From Haliclystus octoradiatus (Eukaryota; Cnidaria; Staurozoa; Stauromedusae; Haliclystidae), in NCBI GenBank assembly GCA_916610825.1, contig OU744451.1, forward strand, positions 23,262,349-23,326,348: a stretch of 64,000 bases of DNA, written 5' to 3'. This document shows, piece after piece, positions 1 through 11,935 of the stretch. A model generated the notes under the pieces. It did no database searches. It had not been told where the DNA came from and saw nothing but the letters and a program-made list of their open reading frames with translations. Made by a program: the position numbers and the translations under genes. Within the stretch, counting starts at the first letter, position 1; every line of letters starts with the position of its first letter.

Positions 1-1
1 T

Positions 2-260
2 CAGAGCCATTTATTTACAAGAGTTGGGACACTCTTTCATGTACCGCTCTCAGCTCCCATTGGACAGATGCCAGTCACGTGAATTTATTGAAGGCATTTC
101 CGTTCCGTCAAACCCAGGCTCGCGAAATTTAAAGAAAGTACGCCAGATTAAATTGAGAATTCGAAAAACATTTGTTCAAAACCTCGTTTTCAATGGAACA
201 AAAATGACGATTTTCGAGTGCTAAAAGTTGCGTGTATTTTACAGATAAATAATTGCTCTG
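2..260. repeat. hAT-type MITE family B, copy 1
   Basis: It opens CAGAGCCATTTATTTACAAG and ends in a decayed version of the same terminal repeat (ATAAATAATTGCTCTG). The inside matches the copy at 4736-5003 in the same orientation (conserved blocks around TTCGAAAAAC and CAATGGAACAAAAATG) and the copy at 42573-42854 in the opposite one. The rest of 260-760 shows nothing I can identify on the minus strand. Confidence 0.65.
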
Positions 261-766
261 GATACAACCATAGACGTATTAAAAAATCAAATATTATCTA
301 ATTGTCTATGGATGCAAACGAGGGTGTGACATAATGAAACAAGGTAAAGAAGTTCCACTATATATTAGGATAGTATAATATACACAAGTTATCGTGCATT
401 GCTAGCTCAAGGCGAACCACGCTAGTGTTGTTGATCTTGATCTTGTCACTGTAAGAAATATCTCTAATATATATGCTTGCTTTTCATGGAATCAATTATC
501 AAAGCTAAACCGAGCGGCATATATAGAGGTGATGTCCTTTCTATCAGTAAAATATGGTTGTTTTTGTGTTTATCAGTCGTGTCGCTATTTGCCATATTGG
601 CATTTTATACAAGATGGCCAAACTCTGCTTTCAATAATCTCCCTCGGAGTTTCTTCAATGTATTGTATTCCAATATTTTAATTTGAAACATATGCATATC
701 TAAGCACCTGGAAAATACAAGACAACACCGCAGAAAAAACTCCGAGGAAACTTATTTATAACTTAC

Positions 767-3700
767 CCGTTACACTTGGGAAGACTGTTGGTGGTGTTTG
801 TTGTGGCTCAGATGTTGTTGTTGTTGCTGCTGCTGTTGTCATGGGTACTTCAGTTGCACTTTCATTCTTTGCTAAGCCAGCATATATTGATAAAGAAGAA
901 CAATAGCCTTTGAGATACCATTGACCAGACATTTCAACCATACTTGAATTACAACCAGTTGTATACCAGTGATTCCATGTATATCCTCGATACAACTGAA
1001 ATATAAAGATGAAAAAATATTTGATTAATAGCTGGCAATGTCACAACTAACACTAAGAAATAATATTGTGTTGTATTGTTTTCATTGCTTCAATCTGCAG
1101 TTTTATATAGATATCTTAATCAAGCTAATCGATTCTGTCAGATATTTGGAGCCTTCAGGCTGCACTGGTGTTTGGTTGCATGAAAATAGATTGGTTGAGA
1201 AATAGATACTTGAAGTACTTGATCTTCCCTCCCAGGGAGTATTCGATACTTTTTGTATGGAGGTGTGCCATTTCCAAAATCCTGCTAGCACCCCAAAATT
1301 GCAGATTTTGCTGAAAATCACACCCCACTGAAAATTGCAAAAAATGTAATATTTCCTGTCATTTTGCATCAAAAATGCCATTTTGGCACCTCACAGCAGG
1401 GGTCCGGGCACGCCACAGCAGGTTATTTCCTGGTTTCACAGCTTGAAACCGGAAATGATTTTGCGGGATTTCAAAATTGTAAAGCCTGGTTTCCATATAG
1501 CAAATTTGCCTGCGCCGTTGCCTGCGACATTTGCCTGGGTCACAGCCGTAGACATTTAATGATCTTTTTTCTATTGTTTCGACCGGATACCATTAGCCTT
1601 GCCTGCGTCATTTCAAAGTTGAACTCACTCCAACTTTGAAATCAGTCAGGCAAGGCAAGGCAAATTTGCTATATGGAAACCAGGCTTAAATTTGATACCC
1701 CAAGATTGTCAGCATGGTGCCAAGATGGTACCCAAAAAAATGGCGCATTTGATTACAATATTTATTACCTTTGTCAAATTCGAATATACAATTGTTGGTA
1801 AATTGATAATAAACGGTTTTCTATCTTCTTCAATTTCAAGACTTCCACCAGTCAATGGATTGTGAACATCAAAAAGATACAACTCAGTAACAAATTGTTC
1901 ATTTATTATTTCATGTGTAAAACGTTTCGAATCAAAAATAGCCATTGAAAGACAAAATCCATTACATATTTCATCATCATCACAATCCCATGAATCGTAC
2001 TTATTATAAAATGCATGATTAACTGAAATAAATCTTGATGATTGGTTACCATTTATCACGTGATTATCTTTATATATTGTAATATTAACAATGCTACTTG
2101 AAAACGATTGTGGATATTGAAGCCATATCATTCGAATACAGATTGCATTGTTGATGTTTGATACAATTGATAGAGCATGGTTCCTTTGCTCTGTAGATGG
2201 TATCGATTCATTGACAATACCATTTAGCGCTTCTAGAATATCATAAACCTGCAATGGAGAATATTTTGAACGATAATCCGGAAATTGCAAAGCTGCTTAA
2301 TCGGAATGAAATGTTTGGCTAAGAAGTATGCTGATGGACCCTTATTATATAGAGAGATCAGCTGGTGCTCACAGCTTGGAGGTCAGACCATTCAACGTTT
2401 CAGAGCAAAGTACTGTCTAAAATTTTGAAGACCATAGTTACATCATCTATCTTTATCTGCTTTGCAGAGAGTAGTTATCTTGTGTGGTTAATTTGTGGGG
2501 TGTATTTATGGGGACATGGTCCTCATCATGTGTTTATGCACACATGTGGAATTGAACCCCTGCACAACAGAATATCTCTCTGATTGAGATATCTATATCT
2601 ATAAATGTCAAAATGTGTGAATATGTATGTTTGTATGCCCGAAGCAATTTTCTCCGTCAATTGTAACTATACAGCTTTGAAAAACATGTCATTGTAATTA
2701 GCATGTTTGTAAGTTTGTTTCAGTTGTTTTGAGTCTTGAATTTCTTGTTTAGAGCAAAGCTTTCTTGTTTTAAGCAAAAATTGCTTGAAAGTTGGACATA
2801 CTGTATTTATCTAGCTTGAAACAAGCGGGAAAACAAGAAATTTTTGCTCAGAACAAGAAATAATTTGGCACAAAACAAGTGAAACAAACTTGAGACAAGC
2901 AAAATACGTTTGCAAAAATTAATATTTCCTAAATATTAAAGGGGCAAAAATGATCGGTAGGCTATACGCTCTTGGAGTCACGTGCGTATTTGTCGTTTGT
3001 ATTGTTTCTGTGCCGGAAACTTGAAATTTGAAGCCATGCTGGAGCCACATGTATGAGTAAGATTGATCGTTGAATTTACGCTAAGCTTATTGAAGTTGAG
3101 CTTGTAACGCCCGCCGGTCAATATTACTCCGTTAAGGAAGGAGTTTATCATTATTATAAATACCTCTTCGTTAGTAATAGCAATGTATGATTCTCCATCA
3201 TTATTATTGAATTCATCTTCACCAATCGATCGTCGTACGCGTTCTTTGTCATCCTTGTTATCTTTTCTCTCATTTCTCCATGTTTCGGTGAGCCTTTTCA
3301 ACGTCTGTAGTAACTTTATCTTTGAATCTTTACTAAGTTTCCTTTTGAATGCTTTGGTTATTGCTCGAACAGCTCCTAATAAGATATCTTTATCAACAGA
3401 ATCTTCTCCTTCTGTTGCCAACACAATGTCGTCTACTAATTCATTGGAATTTAATGTTGCATTTGATGTAGAATTTAATACTTCCATTTCTGTTCTTAAA
3501 GTTGCTATCTGTTGAACTGACAATAAAAGTGAATTTCCATGATCAGCCATTTTAGCTTCATTTCTTGTTCTATTTAATGCTTGCAAGACATTATCAACTT
3601 GTTTATTTTCATCAACTTGAATAAATGTCTTTAATATTACAGTGGAACTTTTATCTTCTTTGACTTGACAAAATATGAATGAACCATTTTTTAATTTTGG

Positions 3701-6700
3701 TAATATTGTTGTAAATGTTGCTATACCTTTTCTCTGTGATGTTAAAAATACTTTTTTACCATTATGATTTTGATAACCAAATTTATAAAATGAATCATAT
3801 TCATTATCGCTCCCATATATTTGTAAAACAAATTTTGTTTTAAAAGCTAAACCAATGAGTGGTGTTATAGCTAACGCTTTTTGTTTTGGTGGACTTTTTA
3901 TTGTTATCATTATTTTTGCTTTGCCAGATGTATTTTGTGATTGAACTATTAACTGACAAGTATATTGTTCATTAAATTCTAACGAATTTGCTTTGAATGC
4001 GAGCTTAACTTTTTGCGTTGAATCATCTTTGAGATCACCATTGGATTTTGTACCGGGAACCAATATTTTATCTAAAGACAACCTTGAACCTGTAACAAAA
4101 AAATTCAATGTAACATTAAATGCTAATTCATCTAGGCTGTGTGCAGACAGATTTGTTCTTTGTGCGTACTCTCTCTCTATACGAAGAAAAAGTCTGTCTA
4201 TAAATAAAATAAGGATACAAGAAGAAAATGAGCTATACAGGTCGGCTTCATTGATGATCAGGTCTATCAAAGTGTAACGAATGCTGTGGCATGTATAGAA
4301 CAATATAGGACATAATAAATGCCCGGGGGGGGGGGTAATTCCAGGTGCTGCATTGATGGGGGGTGCCACTTTGGAAAAATGTGAAGTACCCCAAAAAGTT
4401 CCAAAAATCCTTTAAAAGCTACCCAAATTGTTTTAAAACTTGAAAATGCTACCCGAAAAGTCCAGGGAGGGTACTTCCATATAGGCTCTATGCGGGATGT
4501 TCCCTTTTTATGGTAAAAATTCAAATCCAGTTTTCAGTTTTCAGCCTTCAAATTCAGTTTTTTCCCAAATTCTCTAGAAAATCAAAATGGGACCCAAAAC
4601 ATTTAATATTCTAAAATTTCCTACCCAAAAAGTATATTTATCAGCTGGAATATGTATAGCAGCATATATCATGTATATGTATAGTATAGCAGCAGTATGG
4701 GAGTTACACCCCGGGGAATAAATGTGGATAGAAAACAATATCCATTTATTTGTAAGAGTTTGGACACATAATATCGAGGCTCATAATTGCCATTTTTGTA
4801 CCATTGAAATAGAGGTTTTTCTTTCGAACAAAAAGTTTTTCGAACTCATGATATTATTTTCATGGGTTTTGTTCAAATTTCATGAGCCTGGATTTGAGAG
4901 AATGGAAATGGCGCCAATAAAATCATATGACTGGCATCTGTTCAATGGAAGCCGAAAGCGGCACATAAAAGAGTGTCCCAACTCTTGTAAATCGGTTGCT
5001 CAGGAAAACCCATTAGCATGTATCAGTGTTTATAATGTAGAGTAGTATAATTATCTGCTATGCCAGGCTTTCCTTTAAAGTAAAGACATGCTTGAATGAT
5101 GTAGAAATACAGTATTAATCAATATCACCTTCTCTTTCACATGACCATCTGTACGATCCTTCTTTAGACCCATCTGATTGTATGTTGATATCTCCAATGA
5201 GAATTAATCTCTCGTCACGGTTCACATATTGACTTTTACTTGAAGATGAAATTGTTACCAATGGAATAATACCACTTTTGACAGAAACATAAACACTGGC
5301 ACGTGATTGGCGGTCATCTTTTCTGAAGTGTACTGTAAAGCGGTATCTATCATAAAGAAGCATTGAAAATATTGAAAACATAATAGACAACGGTTTACAT
5401 TTTTAAATTTCACAACAAATGCTAGCGAATTTTGTATTTTGACAACGTTTCGAATTTTACAAAAAACCATCATCAATTCTGAAAAATGAGCATACATTTT
5501 TAATATTCATACTAATTAATAAAATTAATAAACTTTACATTTCTTTCCATGTAAGGATAAGGATTGACCATAGCAACGATTTTATAGTGATCGATTGCGT
5601 GTCTTCAAAACTTATTAATGACTTTTTGTGAAAATCAAACATTTATTAGCGTTAGCATTTGTTGTGAAATTTGTTAGTCTGAATATTCTTCTTTATATTA
5701 TAAATTCAGTTTCTTTACGTACTTATTTGTAATATCCAAACTCAATAATGGCTTTTGAAAATAATGTAAAAGTCTATATAATTTAAACTGATGTGCAGCC
5801 TAACGAGAGTGCTTACAGTAGCTACTTAAATCAAACTTATCCAATCTCAAACTAAAATTTTCCAAGGAGGAAGAGGTCACAATGTAACAATTTTTTATTG
5901 CATAATTCCCTTATGGAACCAACGGAAGACATTGTGACCTCTTCCTTCCTAGAAAATTTTAGTTTGAGATTGGATAAGTTTGATTTAAGAAGCTACTGTA
6001 AGCACTCTCATTAGGCTGCACATCAGTGTAAATTATATTAATATATAATTTCCCTTTGCTTGCCTGTAAAAAAATACATCTTATGGTTTATTTTTTACAA
6101 ATAAAGAAATGAAATGAAAAAAAATGAAAAAGTCACTTACATATTACGCAATATTTTGCGTATGTATCGTTATAGATATAGCTTTACTTAATACGAATAT
6201 TTACAATATCTCTGTAAATTGGATTTATCCAATTGATTTTCAAAGAAAGCGACAGATTTACTCTATTGAAATGATATAAAATGAAATTATGTAATATTTT
6301 TAGCATACCGCGTGTAACCGATGCGATGACTATAACACCCTCAATGTTAGGCAACAAAACATTATAGAGGCTTATCTCATAATGATCACACATTGTATCA
6401 CATGAGAATATATTGAGAATATATATATAAAATAATTAACTGCATATATTGTAAATATTCCACCTGAATTTGCATTTAAATTTAAAGTTACCAAATATGA
6501 CATAAGAGGATACTCAAAGAAACTCTTTGAACGCAATAAACAAACCTGTTAATAAATATTATCAAACATTCATTTTATAATAGAGTTGTGCCGATATAGA
6601 ATGCTTTACCTGAGGAAGTAGTAAGCGCAAGCTCAATATATATTTTTAAATTTCGTCTATCAAATGTAGACTTATCACCTTATTATAGTAAACGTTATTA

Positions 6701-8646
6701 GGTTGCACGTACAGAGTTCGTTTACTTACTGACCTGTGTTTGCCTGTCTGTATTATGAATTTTCATTATCGTAATATTAGCAAATAAATCAAATCAAAAA
6801 ATCAATTCAAATATTATTATAGTATTTATAAATTTATGTTACCTTTTTCCTATTGTGAAATTTCCACTTGACATTTCCAAACAAAACTTCTTTGAATTTG
6901 ATAGCTCCAGATCGCCTCCTTCGATAGATTGGCATAACCCATCAGTGCTATTACATCTCCATTCAAACATTTCTCCCACATCAGATTCATCCGGATCGAA
7001 TGATTTACTTGCATCAAGGCATAAAGTTTGATCTGCTCCGATTGTAAAATCCGATCCTTCAATCCTTGCAATCAAATCGGATCGGAATGTTTTCAAATAA
7101 ATATAATCAGATAAATTCATTAGCATTTCTTTGTTTTTAATTGTTACATTCACTTGTACAATATATGTCATATTTGGTGATAAACTATTTTTCTGAATTT
7201 TTAAATTACTTTTTAAAAATTGATTTCCAATCAATACTGATTCTTCATTATCTTTTTCCTTGATTGACCAAAGATAGTCAAACTTTAAAATATCATTTCG
7301 ACACAATGAATCAATAAACATTACTTCCAAATTTAAATTCTCACTAATAACAACGTTTCTTCTTTTCGGACCTTCAATCTTTATATCTGGTTTAAAATTA
7401 CATCGTTTTGAGACACTGATATAATTTGTTCGTTGATTTTCAATAAAGTTTTGTGCTGTGAGTGAAACATTGTAAACTTTTGGAAAGCAATCAAATATAT
7501 CACCTCGTAATGATAGTATAAAATCATGTTTTACTCTTTGTATATATGAATTTACTTTCGGGTCTTTACCAAGTAGTGCCCATCTTGGTTTACTAAGTGA
7601 TTTGTAACCTTCATTAGTTTGACTATCAACAATAAGAAATGCCCGATCCTCAGAACAATCTGTCAGAATGCCACTTTGTTTAATTCGAAAATTGGGTATC
7701 GTTGAGGGAGAATCAAAATCAGCCATTAATTCGAGACCGAAGTCTCTTTGATTCGGCGTAAAAGCGTTGCCTTTGATGTAAAGGGTCTGCATTGCTTCAA
7801 TCTTCGCGGTGGGGTGGAGCTTAATGAGGATATTTCTTGCTCCAACGAGCTTGCATTTAGAGTCTCCGAATTTCGTGAATGTGACGTGTGTAAAGATCGC
7901 GTCGCACGAATTTGTTCCGTTACCGAACTGGAACTGGATTGAGAATCGGATAATGACGGATTTGAAATCTCCGGTGAATTCAGCTTTGCTGATGTTGACG
8001 TCTTCCTATCATAAATAAACAGCATCGTTGTCACTGTTTATGAAATTGCACATTGCACAAAATATTTTATTTTTGTTTATAGGAGATTGTTGTATTATTG
8101 TTTATGTTCATTAGTTACATAGTATATAATTGTCTGTGGTTGATTATGATGCTTTCACCTTGAAAATACGTATTTATATCTTCATTGCCCTTGGCTAATT
8201 ACAAATTCTTGAAAAAATACCACTCCTCTATCGAATTATAGGGGAATTATAAGAGAGCGTCTTGAGCTCAGAAATTTTGCTGATGATGATAGAAATACTT
8301 ACTTTTTCTTGAGACAAGAAATTATTTCTCATTTTAATCAAGAAGGTTTTTTAAGCAAGATATATTATTTATAGATTTAAACATGGAGTTTTGCAATGTA
8401 GTTGCCTGCTTTATGTTGTCATGCCAGCCATATATCTATATATTGCATTTTATTTATTATTATTGTCATGAACATTATAATTTTTACATTTTGAATTTGT
8501 TGTTATTGACTTACTGGACGTAATTTTTCCTTCTTCTCGACCTCTCGTATGCTGCGATAATTATTTGCAGAATCATTACAAACAACTGATGTGATTATAA
8601 AACAAAGTAAAATGGTAGCAGCAAACATCCAATCATATGGTGCCAT
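767..8646 (-). CDS. REJ-domain / GPS-like (polycystin-family) protein, six exons, 3' end outside window
   Basis: Six exons join in phase on the minus strand: 8646-8515, 8005-6843, 5346-5129, 4197-3164, 2248-1769 and 995-767, giving 1,085 residues before the left edge. The start ATG at 8646 opens a hydrophobic signal peptide (about residues 1-22, ending near SVVC), so the product is secreted or membrane-anchored. Exons 2-4 carry a REJ (receptor for egg jelly) module: SFDPDES with EWRC, then RYRFTVHF, YRWSCERE and SPPKQKALAITP match the family pattern. Exon 5 looks like the domain preceding a GPS, and exon 6 has a GPS-like end (TTGC ... CSSLSIYAG) followed by a Thr-rich stretch. REJ/GPS architecture is known from polycystin-1, PKDREJ and sea-urchin sperm REJ proteins. 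I saw no PLAT or channel helices; they may lie to the left. Family assignment is strong, orthology is not. The exon 4 donor (GTATTT) is weak. Confidence 0.82.
1482..1687. repeat. MITE with AAGCCTGGTTTCC termini
   Basis: A 206-bp segment in intron 5 of the REJ gene. Its ends are inverted copies of AAGCCTGGTTTCCATATAGC followed by AAATTTGCC. A small inner palindrome sits around 1610-1640. No coding potential is seen. Confidence 0.65.
2707..2890. repeat. Imperfect foldback repeat rich in AACAAGAAA
   Basis: GTTTGTTTCA near 2711 pairs with TGAAACAAAC near 2880, and the interior repeats TTCTTGTTT/AACAAGAAA on both arms. It lies in intron 4 of the REJ gene (2249-3163). Related AAGAAATTTC-rich sequence recurs at 8880-8970. 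The family is not recognised. Confidence 0.4.
2937..3128. repeat. TTAA-type MITE family C, degenerate copy
   Basis: It starts GGGGCAAAAATGATCGG and ends in CGCCGGTCAATATT, matching the termini of the better copies at 47196-47375, 53718-53924 and 59960-60166. It sits directly downstream of the exon 4 donor of the REJ gene. An open frame crosses it by chance, so I end the exon at 3164. Confidence 0.55.
4736..5003. repeat. hAT-type MITE family B, copy 2
   Basis: ATCCATTTATTTGTAAGAG at the left and GTGTCCCAACTCTTGTAAAT at the right are the family's terminal inverted repeats. The left end is more diverged. It lies in intron 3 of the REJ gene. An open frame across it (4722-5045) shows no protein-like conservation. 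Confidence 0.65.
5781..6033. repeat. Long-armed foldback element
   Basis: Arms of about 110 bp are near-perfect inverted copies, beginning ACTGATGTGCAGCCTAA and running through AAACTTATCCAATCTCAAAC, around a short unique centre near 5900. It lies in intron 2 of the REJ gene. It has no open frame and is probably a non-autonomous DNA transposon of unknown superfamily. Confidence 0.7.
6475..6800 (+). mobile_element. LINE remnant, C-terminal end of a CR1-like reverse transcriptase
   Basis: Plus-strand conceptual reading gives blocks typical of the C-terminal tail of CR1/Jockey-type LINEs: KYDIRGYSKKLFERN, then NALPEEVVSASS and IFKFRLSN. They are in different frames and broken by stops, so it is dead. 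A short non-coding tail follows to about 6800. It lies in intron 2 of the REJ gene, antisense to it. Confidence 0.6.
8515..8646 (-). CDS. First exon of the REJ gene, encoding the signal peptide
   Basis: The reverse-strand ATG at 8646 begins 44 codons that end exactly at a GTAAGTC donor in phase 0. The first 22 residues are a short polar start, then MFAATILLCFIITSVVC, a classical cleavable signal sequence, then a charged segment rich in Glu and Lys. The next acceptor (ATGATAG, just above 8005) restores the same phase, which supports this as the true start. Confidence 0.75.
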
Positions 8647-11076
8647 GATATAAATTAACCAATCATTGCATTGCTACTTTCTTCTGTTCATATATTCAAA
8701 CTAGCTTTGGTGTTGATGTGAAATCCTTACCTATGATTAAAAAAAATCGCTATCGACATTTTATCACGAATTGAATAAAATGATAGTTACACAGAAAAAG
8801 GAAGAGAACTAACTGTTCCTAACTATAATACACGACTATCTCATTGTAAGAAAATGTAATTAGATGTGAGTTAAGAAAACTTTTCCTCTAACAAGAAGAA
8901 ATTTCTTAAATCAAGAAATGCGTTTTTTCATGCAAGAAATAATCTCTTAAACAAGAAATTTTCTCTTTATGCCAGGAGACAGGAGATGATTCCTTGATTT
9001 AAAAATTGCAATTTTGAAATTGTAAATCTTTTTGGAGCATCATCAAATTTTGTTGTTGTTGTTGCAGTTGTTTAAAAACTTGACAGGCAAATACAGGGAA
9101 AACCTAAAGCTTCACTATAGTCCTATATATATGGCCTATATATATATCCTATATATATGGCCTATATATACATTGTCAAATTCAGTACATGATATATACA
9201 TATAAAAAATATGATATCCCATCTTTTACTGTTATAATATACAAACAATTTATAGCAATTTGGGAAGTGTGTGTAACTTTCATCATACAAAATTTTCCAT
9301 TTCTATCAACTTAATATAATATAACTTTCACCATGTGAGTCCAGTTTATTTCGTGTGTAGCAACTTTCCTGAAACATCTAGAATATTCTAAATGTTCTAA
9401 ATATTTCAGGAAGGCTCTTACACATGTGTGTCCATGACAATATCAAGAAGATGCTTACCTTTTAAAATGTAGATAAAACATCAATGGTATACTTTTGTCA
9501 AGTGTTTATATGTTTTTTACTACCATAAATAATTTTACTTTTCAAGTTGTTTTCCCTATTACGTTGGAAAAATAAGAGCTGCGCATATACAATCAGGGAC
9601 TACATTAATTCCTTCTTATAATAAATTTACTTTGAATTCGATAACCTGTTGAAATTGAAAAATAAATTTTCGGAATTATCTTTGATATCTAGATATAAGC
9701 AAACAATTTAATATAGATCAATGAAAATAATTAAAGATATTTGGAAATAATGATGTAAATATGTGGATTATAATGTAAACATTTATGATTAAGACACTTT
9801 AAACGATTCGCCGTTTCACACGAATTATAAATATATCTACATATTTATCTATACATACCCTGTTTTTACCGTCTATAAATGTGAAAGTCTGCGTTCGTGT
9901 GTGTTGTGCTTGTGTCCAGTCATCATGCTATCATATATCATGCTGGCGTTGATTTGCTATATTTATGAGCAATGAGCAATGAGTAATGTATTTAAAGACA
10001 TATAAACGGTCATAGTTTATATACTGGATTTCCACTATATAAACTGTATGGTCCAGTTTTCTGCTGTTTTTTCGATCAAATTTCAAGCAAGGGATTTGTT
10101 ATTATATGCCTTTACTAGCAATGTCTTGCCCACGTTACTAGCGTTGCTGGTTAGTTTCACATCTGTAAAACTGGCCAGTTTTCCAATTAAAAATTACACT
10201 CATCCAGCCATGATCCAGATCAATAAGCAATCACGAAATAAATAAGATTCTAGAGATGATTAATATTGGATATCAATTTAAATGGAATGACTGTATTTCT
10301 GCCGCAGAAATTTCTGGTATTTCTTCTTTAGTCAATTTTCTTGAATTTTATTGCGAAGATCACACAATAAAGAAATTGCAAACCAGTTTATACAGTCAGT
10401 GCGAGCCCTATTGACTCAATGTTTTGTGTTTTCGTCCATTATCATTGAAATTCCTCTCCGCGGCTCACTTTCCAAACTTCTAATTCACTTCTGGGGGTAT
10501 CTAGAGGCATCATGATAGGCTAATGTCTAATATTTTACAGCTTGAAATGCGATAAACTGCTCATACATTGCGATTATTCATGGTCCGTCGTATTCTTGGT
10601 ATTTCGTTCCACAACTTTTATAAAGAGTTGATCGCAGAATCAATAAGATTATCATCAGATTGGGGAAGAGATCAAATGATTGGTTGCGTTTACGGACTAC
10701 TGCTTCGATGGGGTTAATTGCGCCAATTTCAGAAATTAAGGAGGACGCGTGAAACTTCACATCAGGGCAGCAAATTGAAACCCTGAAGCTTTTAAAATTT
10801 CACGAGAATCAGTGAAAAGTACCCCTCAAAAATGGCACGTTCCCATATAGCCGATGCCGATTCACGAAATGTGTGTGTACGGAACAGGTAATGTAATTTA
10901 GATTTCAATGATTACAACGATGACTCTGTTCTTACAATCCATTTTGTAGGGGAAATGTGATGCCTAACCCATACAGTATGTGTAGTTTCATACATGGAAT
11001 GAGAGTAACAAATGAAACATACTAGAATTGATCACAAGTTTCACACCAGAATTTGATCATCCATCAGACTATTTAT
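8647..11076. other. Intergenic stretch without a recognisable gene
   Basis: This is upstream of the REJ gene and probably holds its promoter, but I could not place one. It contains AT-rich simple sequence near 9120-9180 and AAGAAATTT-rich repeats near 8880-8970. Open frames at 10048-10245 and 10578-10760 look like chance. Confidence 0.5.
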
Positions 11077-11365
11077 TTTAACTAGACTACAAAAATTCAT
11101 CCTTTTCCTATATATATATATGAACTACTGTGATGTATGTATGTATGTATGTATTTTTGTAGCACAATGGCTAACAGGCAAATGAACAAAGGAGGATATT
11201 TTTAAATATGTATCTTCACTTACATGTGACCTTTAAAAAAAAGTATAAATATATATATAATATATATATAATAATAAAGTAATTGTGTGGGCAAAACATC
11301 AATTTGAGTGCTCAATGCTAAAAGCAGAGCAATATAAATAGTAGATCAAAGAGCACGAGTTTATT

Positions 11366-11405
11366 CCGTTACTCTGAGTTTCGCGTAAAGACGCTCTTCA
11401 GACGG
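11366..11405 (-). ncRNA. Type I hammerhead ribozyme motif, left arm
   Basis: This is the exact mirror of the right-arm motif, read on the minus strand from 11405 to 11366. The stem I, core, stem II and stem III segments are all identical. A transcript of either strand therefore contains one sense ribozyme and its full antisense. Confidence 0.78.
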
Positions 11406-11457
11406 TTTTATTAAAAAAAAAAAAAAAAAAATTTTTTTTTTTTTTTTTTTAATAAAA

Positions 11458-11497
11458 CCGTCTGAAGAGCGTCTTTACGCGAAACTCAGAGTAACGG
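11458..11497 (+). ncRNA. Type I hammerhead ribozyme motif, right arm
   Basis: All core elements are present in order. Stem I 5' strand CCGT is 11458-11461 and the core CTGAAGA is 11462-11468. Stem II GCGT/ACGC closes a CTTT loop (11469-11480), followed by GAA at 11481-11483. Stem III ACT/AGT closes a 3-nt loop (11484-11492). The cleavage triplet GTA ends at 11493, and stem I 3' strand ACGG is 11494-11497. Very short stem III type I hammerheads are known from Penelope-like elements and retrozymes. Self-cleavage is inferred, not shown. Confidence 0.8.
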
Positions 11498-11589
11498 AAT
11501 AAACTCGTGATCTTTGATCTACTATTTATAATATATATATATATATATATACTAAGGTTAAGAAAGCTATATGTTATCAGAAATAATTA

Positions 11590-11935
11590 ACAGGCTAAGG
11601 AATAGTTACAGAATTGTGATAAATTAACGTGATAAGTATAAGTTTAAATTTGAATGTTTGTAAAGAATTAGACGATATAACTTCTTTAGGAAGAGAGTTC
11701 CATGGCTTGATTATTCTATTTGCAAAGTAATGTTTGCAACAGTCATAGTTGAATGATTTAATTGGGTAAAGCGTCAGTGAATGTCCGCGCAAGGAATTTT
11801 TAGAATGTTTAATAGTGAAAAACTCATCTGGAGCCAAGTCAATCAAGTTTTTCAAAATTCTGAAGACCATGTGAAGATCAATCTTAAGGCGGCGTAATTC
11901 TAGAGAATTATTTCAACTAGACTACAAAAATTCAT
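11590..11935 (-). mobile_element. LINE remnant, C-terminal end of reverse transcriptase
   Basis: A minus-strand frame gives LELRRLKIDLHMVFRIL, then RGHSLTL, then ANRIIKPWNSLPKEVI and FKFKL. These are the usual closing motifs of CR1-like LINE reverse transcriptases. The 91-codon block is open, but the upstream catalytic part is absent, so it is a 5'-truncated copy. It starts about 60 bp from the hammerhead palindrome, separated by an AT repeat. Confidence 0.75.

Larger units (their letters stand above)
11333..11530. repeat. 198-bp near-perfect palindrome with 19 A / 19 T centre
   Basis: Two 99-bp arms mirror each other around the boundary 11431/11432, where a run of 19 A meets a run of 19 T. 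I find a single mismatch (11353 against 11510). Each arm carries a complete hammerhead ribozyme consensus, so the two motifs point away from the centre on opposite strands. AT dinucleotide tracts flank the structure on both sides. Confidence 0.9.

Noticed and set aside
477-686. Plus-strand 69-codon frame with one hydrophobic segment, like the start of a type II membrane protein
   Set aside because: No recognisable domain, no continuation by a convincing splice, and it lies downstream of the REJ exons where chance frames are common.
2978-3163. Continuation of REJ exon 4 as coding to 2978
   Set aside because: The sequence past the GTATTT donor is a family C MITE, and using that donor restores phase with exon 5.
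3183-3515. 110-codon plus-strand frame
   Set aside because: It is antisense to REJ exon 4, which has clear domain content and splice phase.
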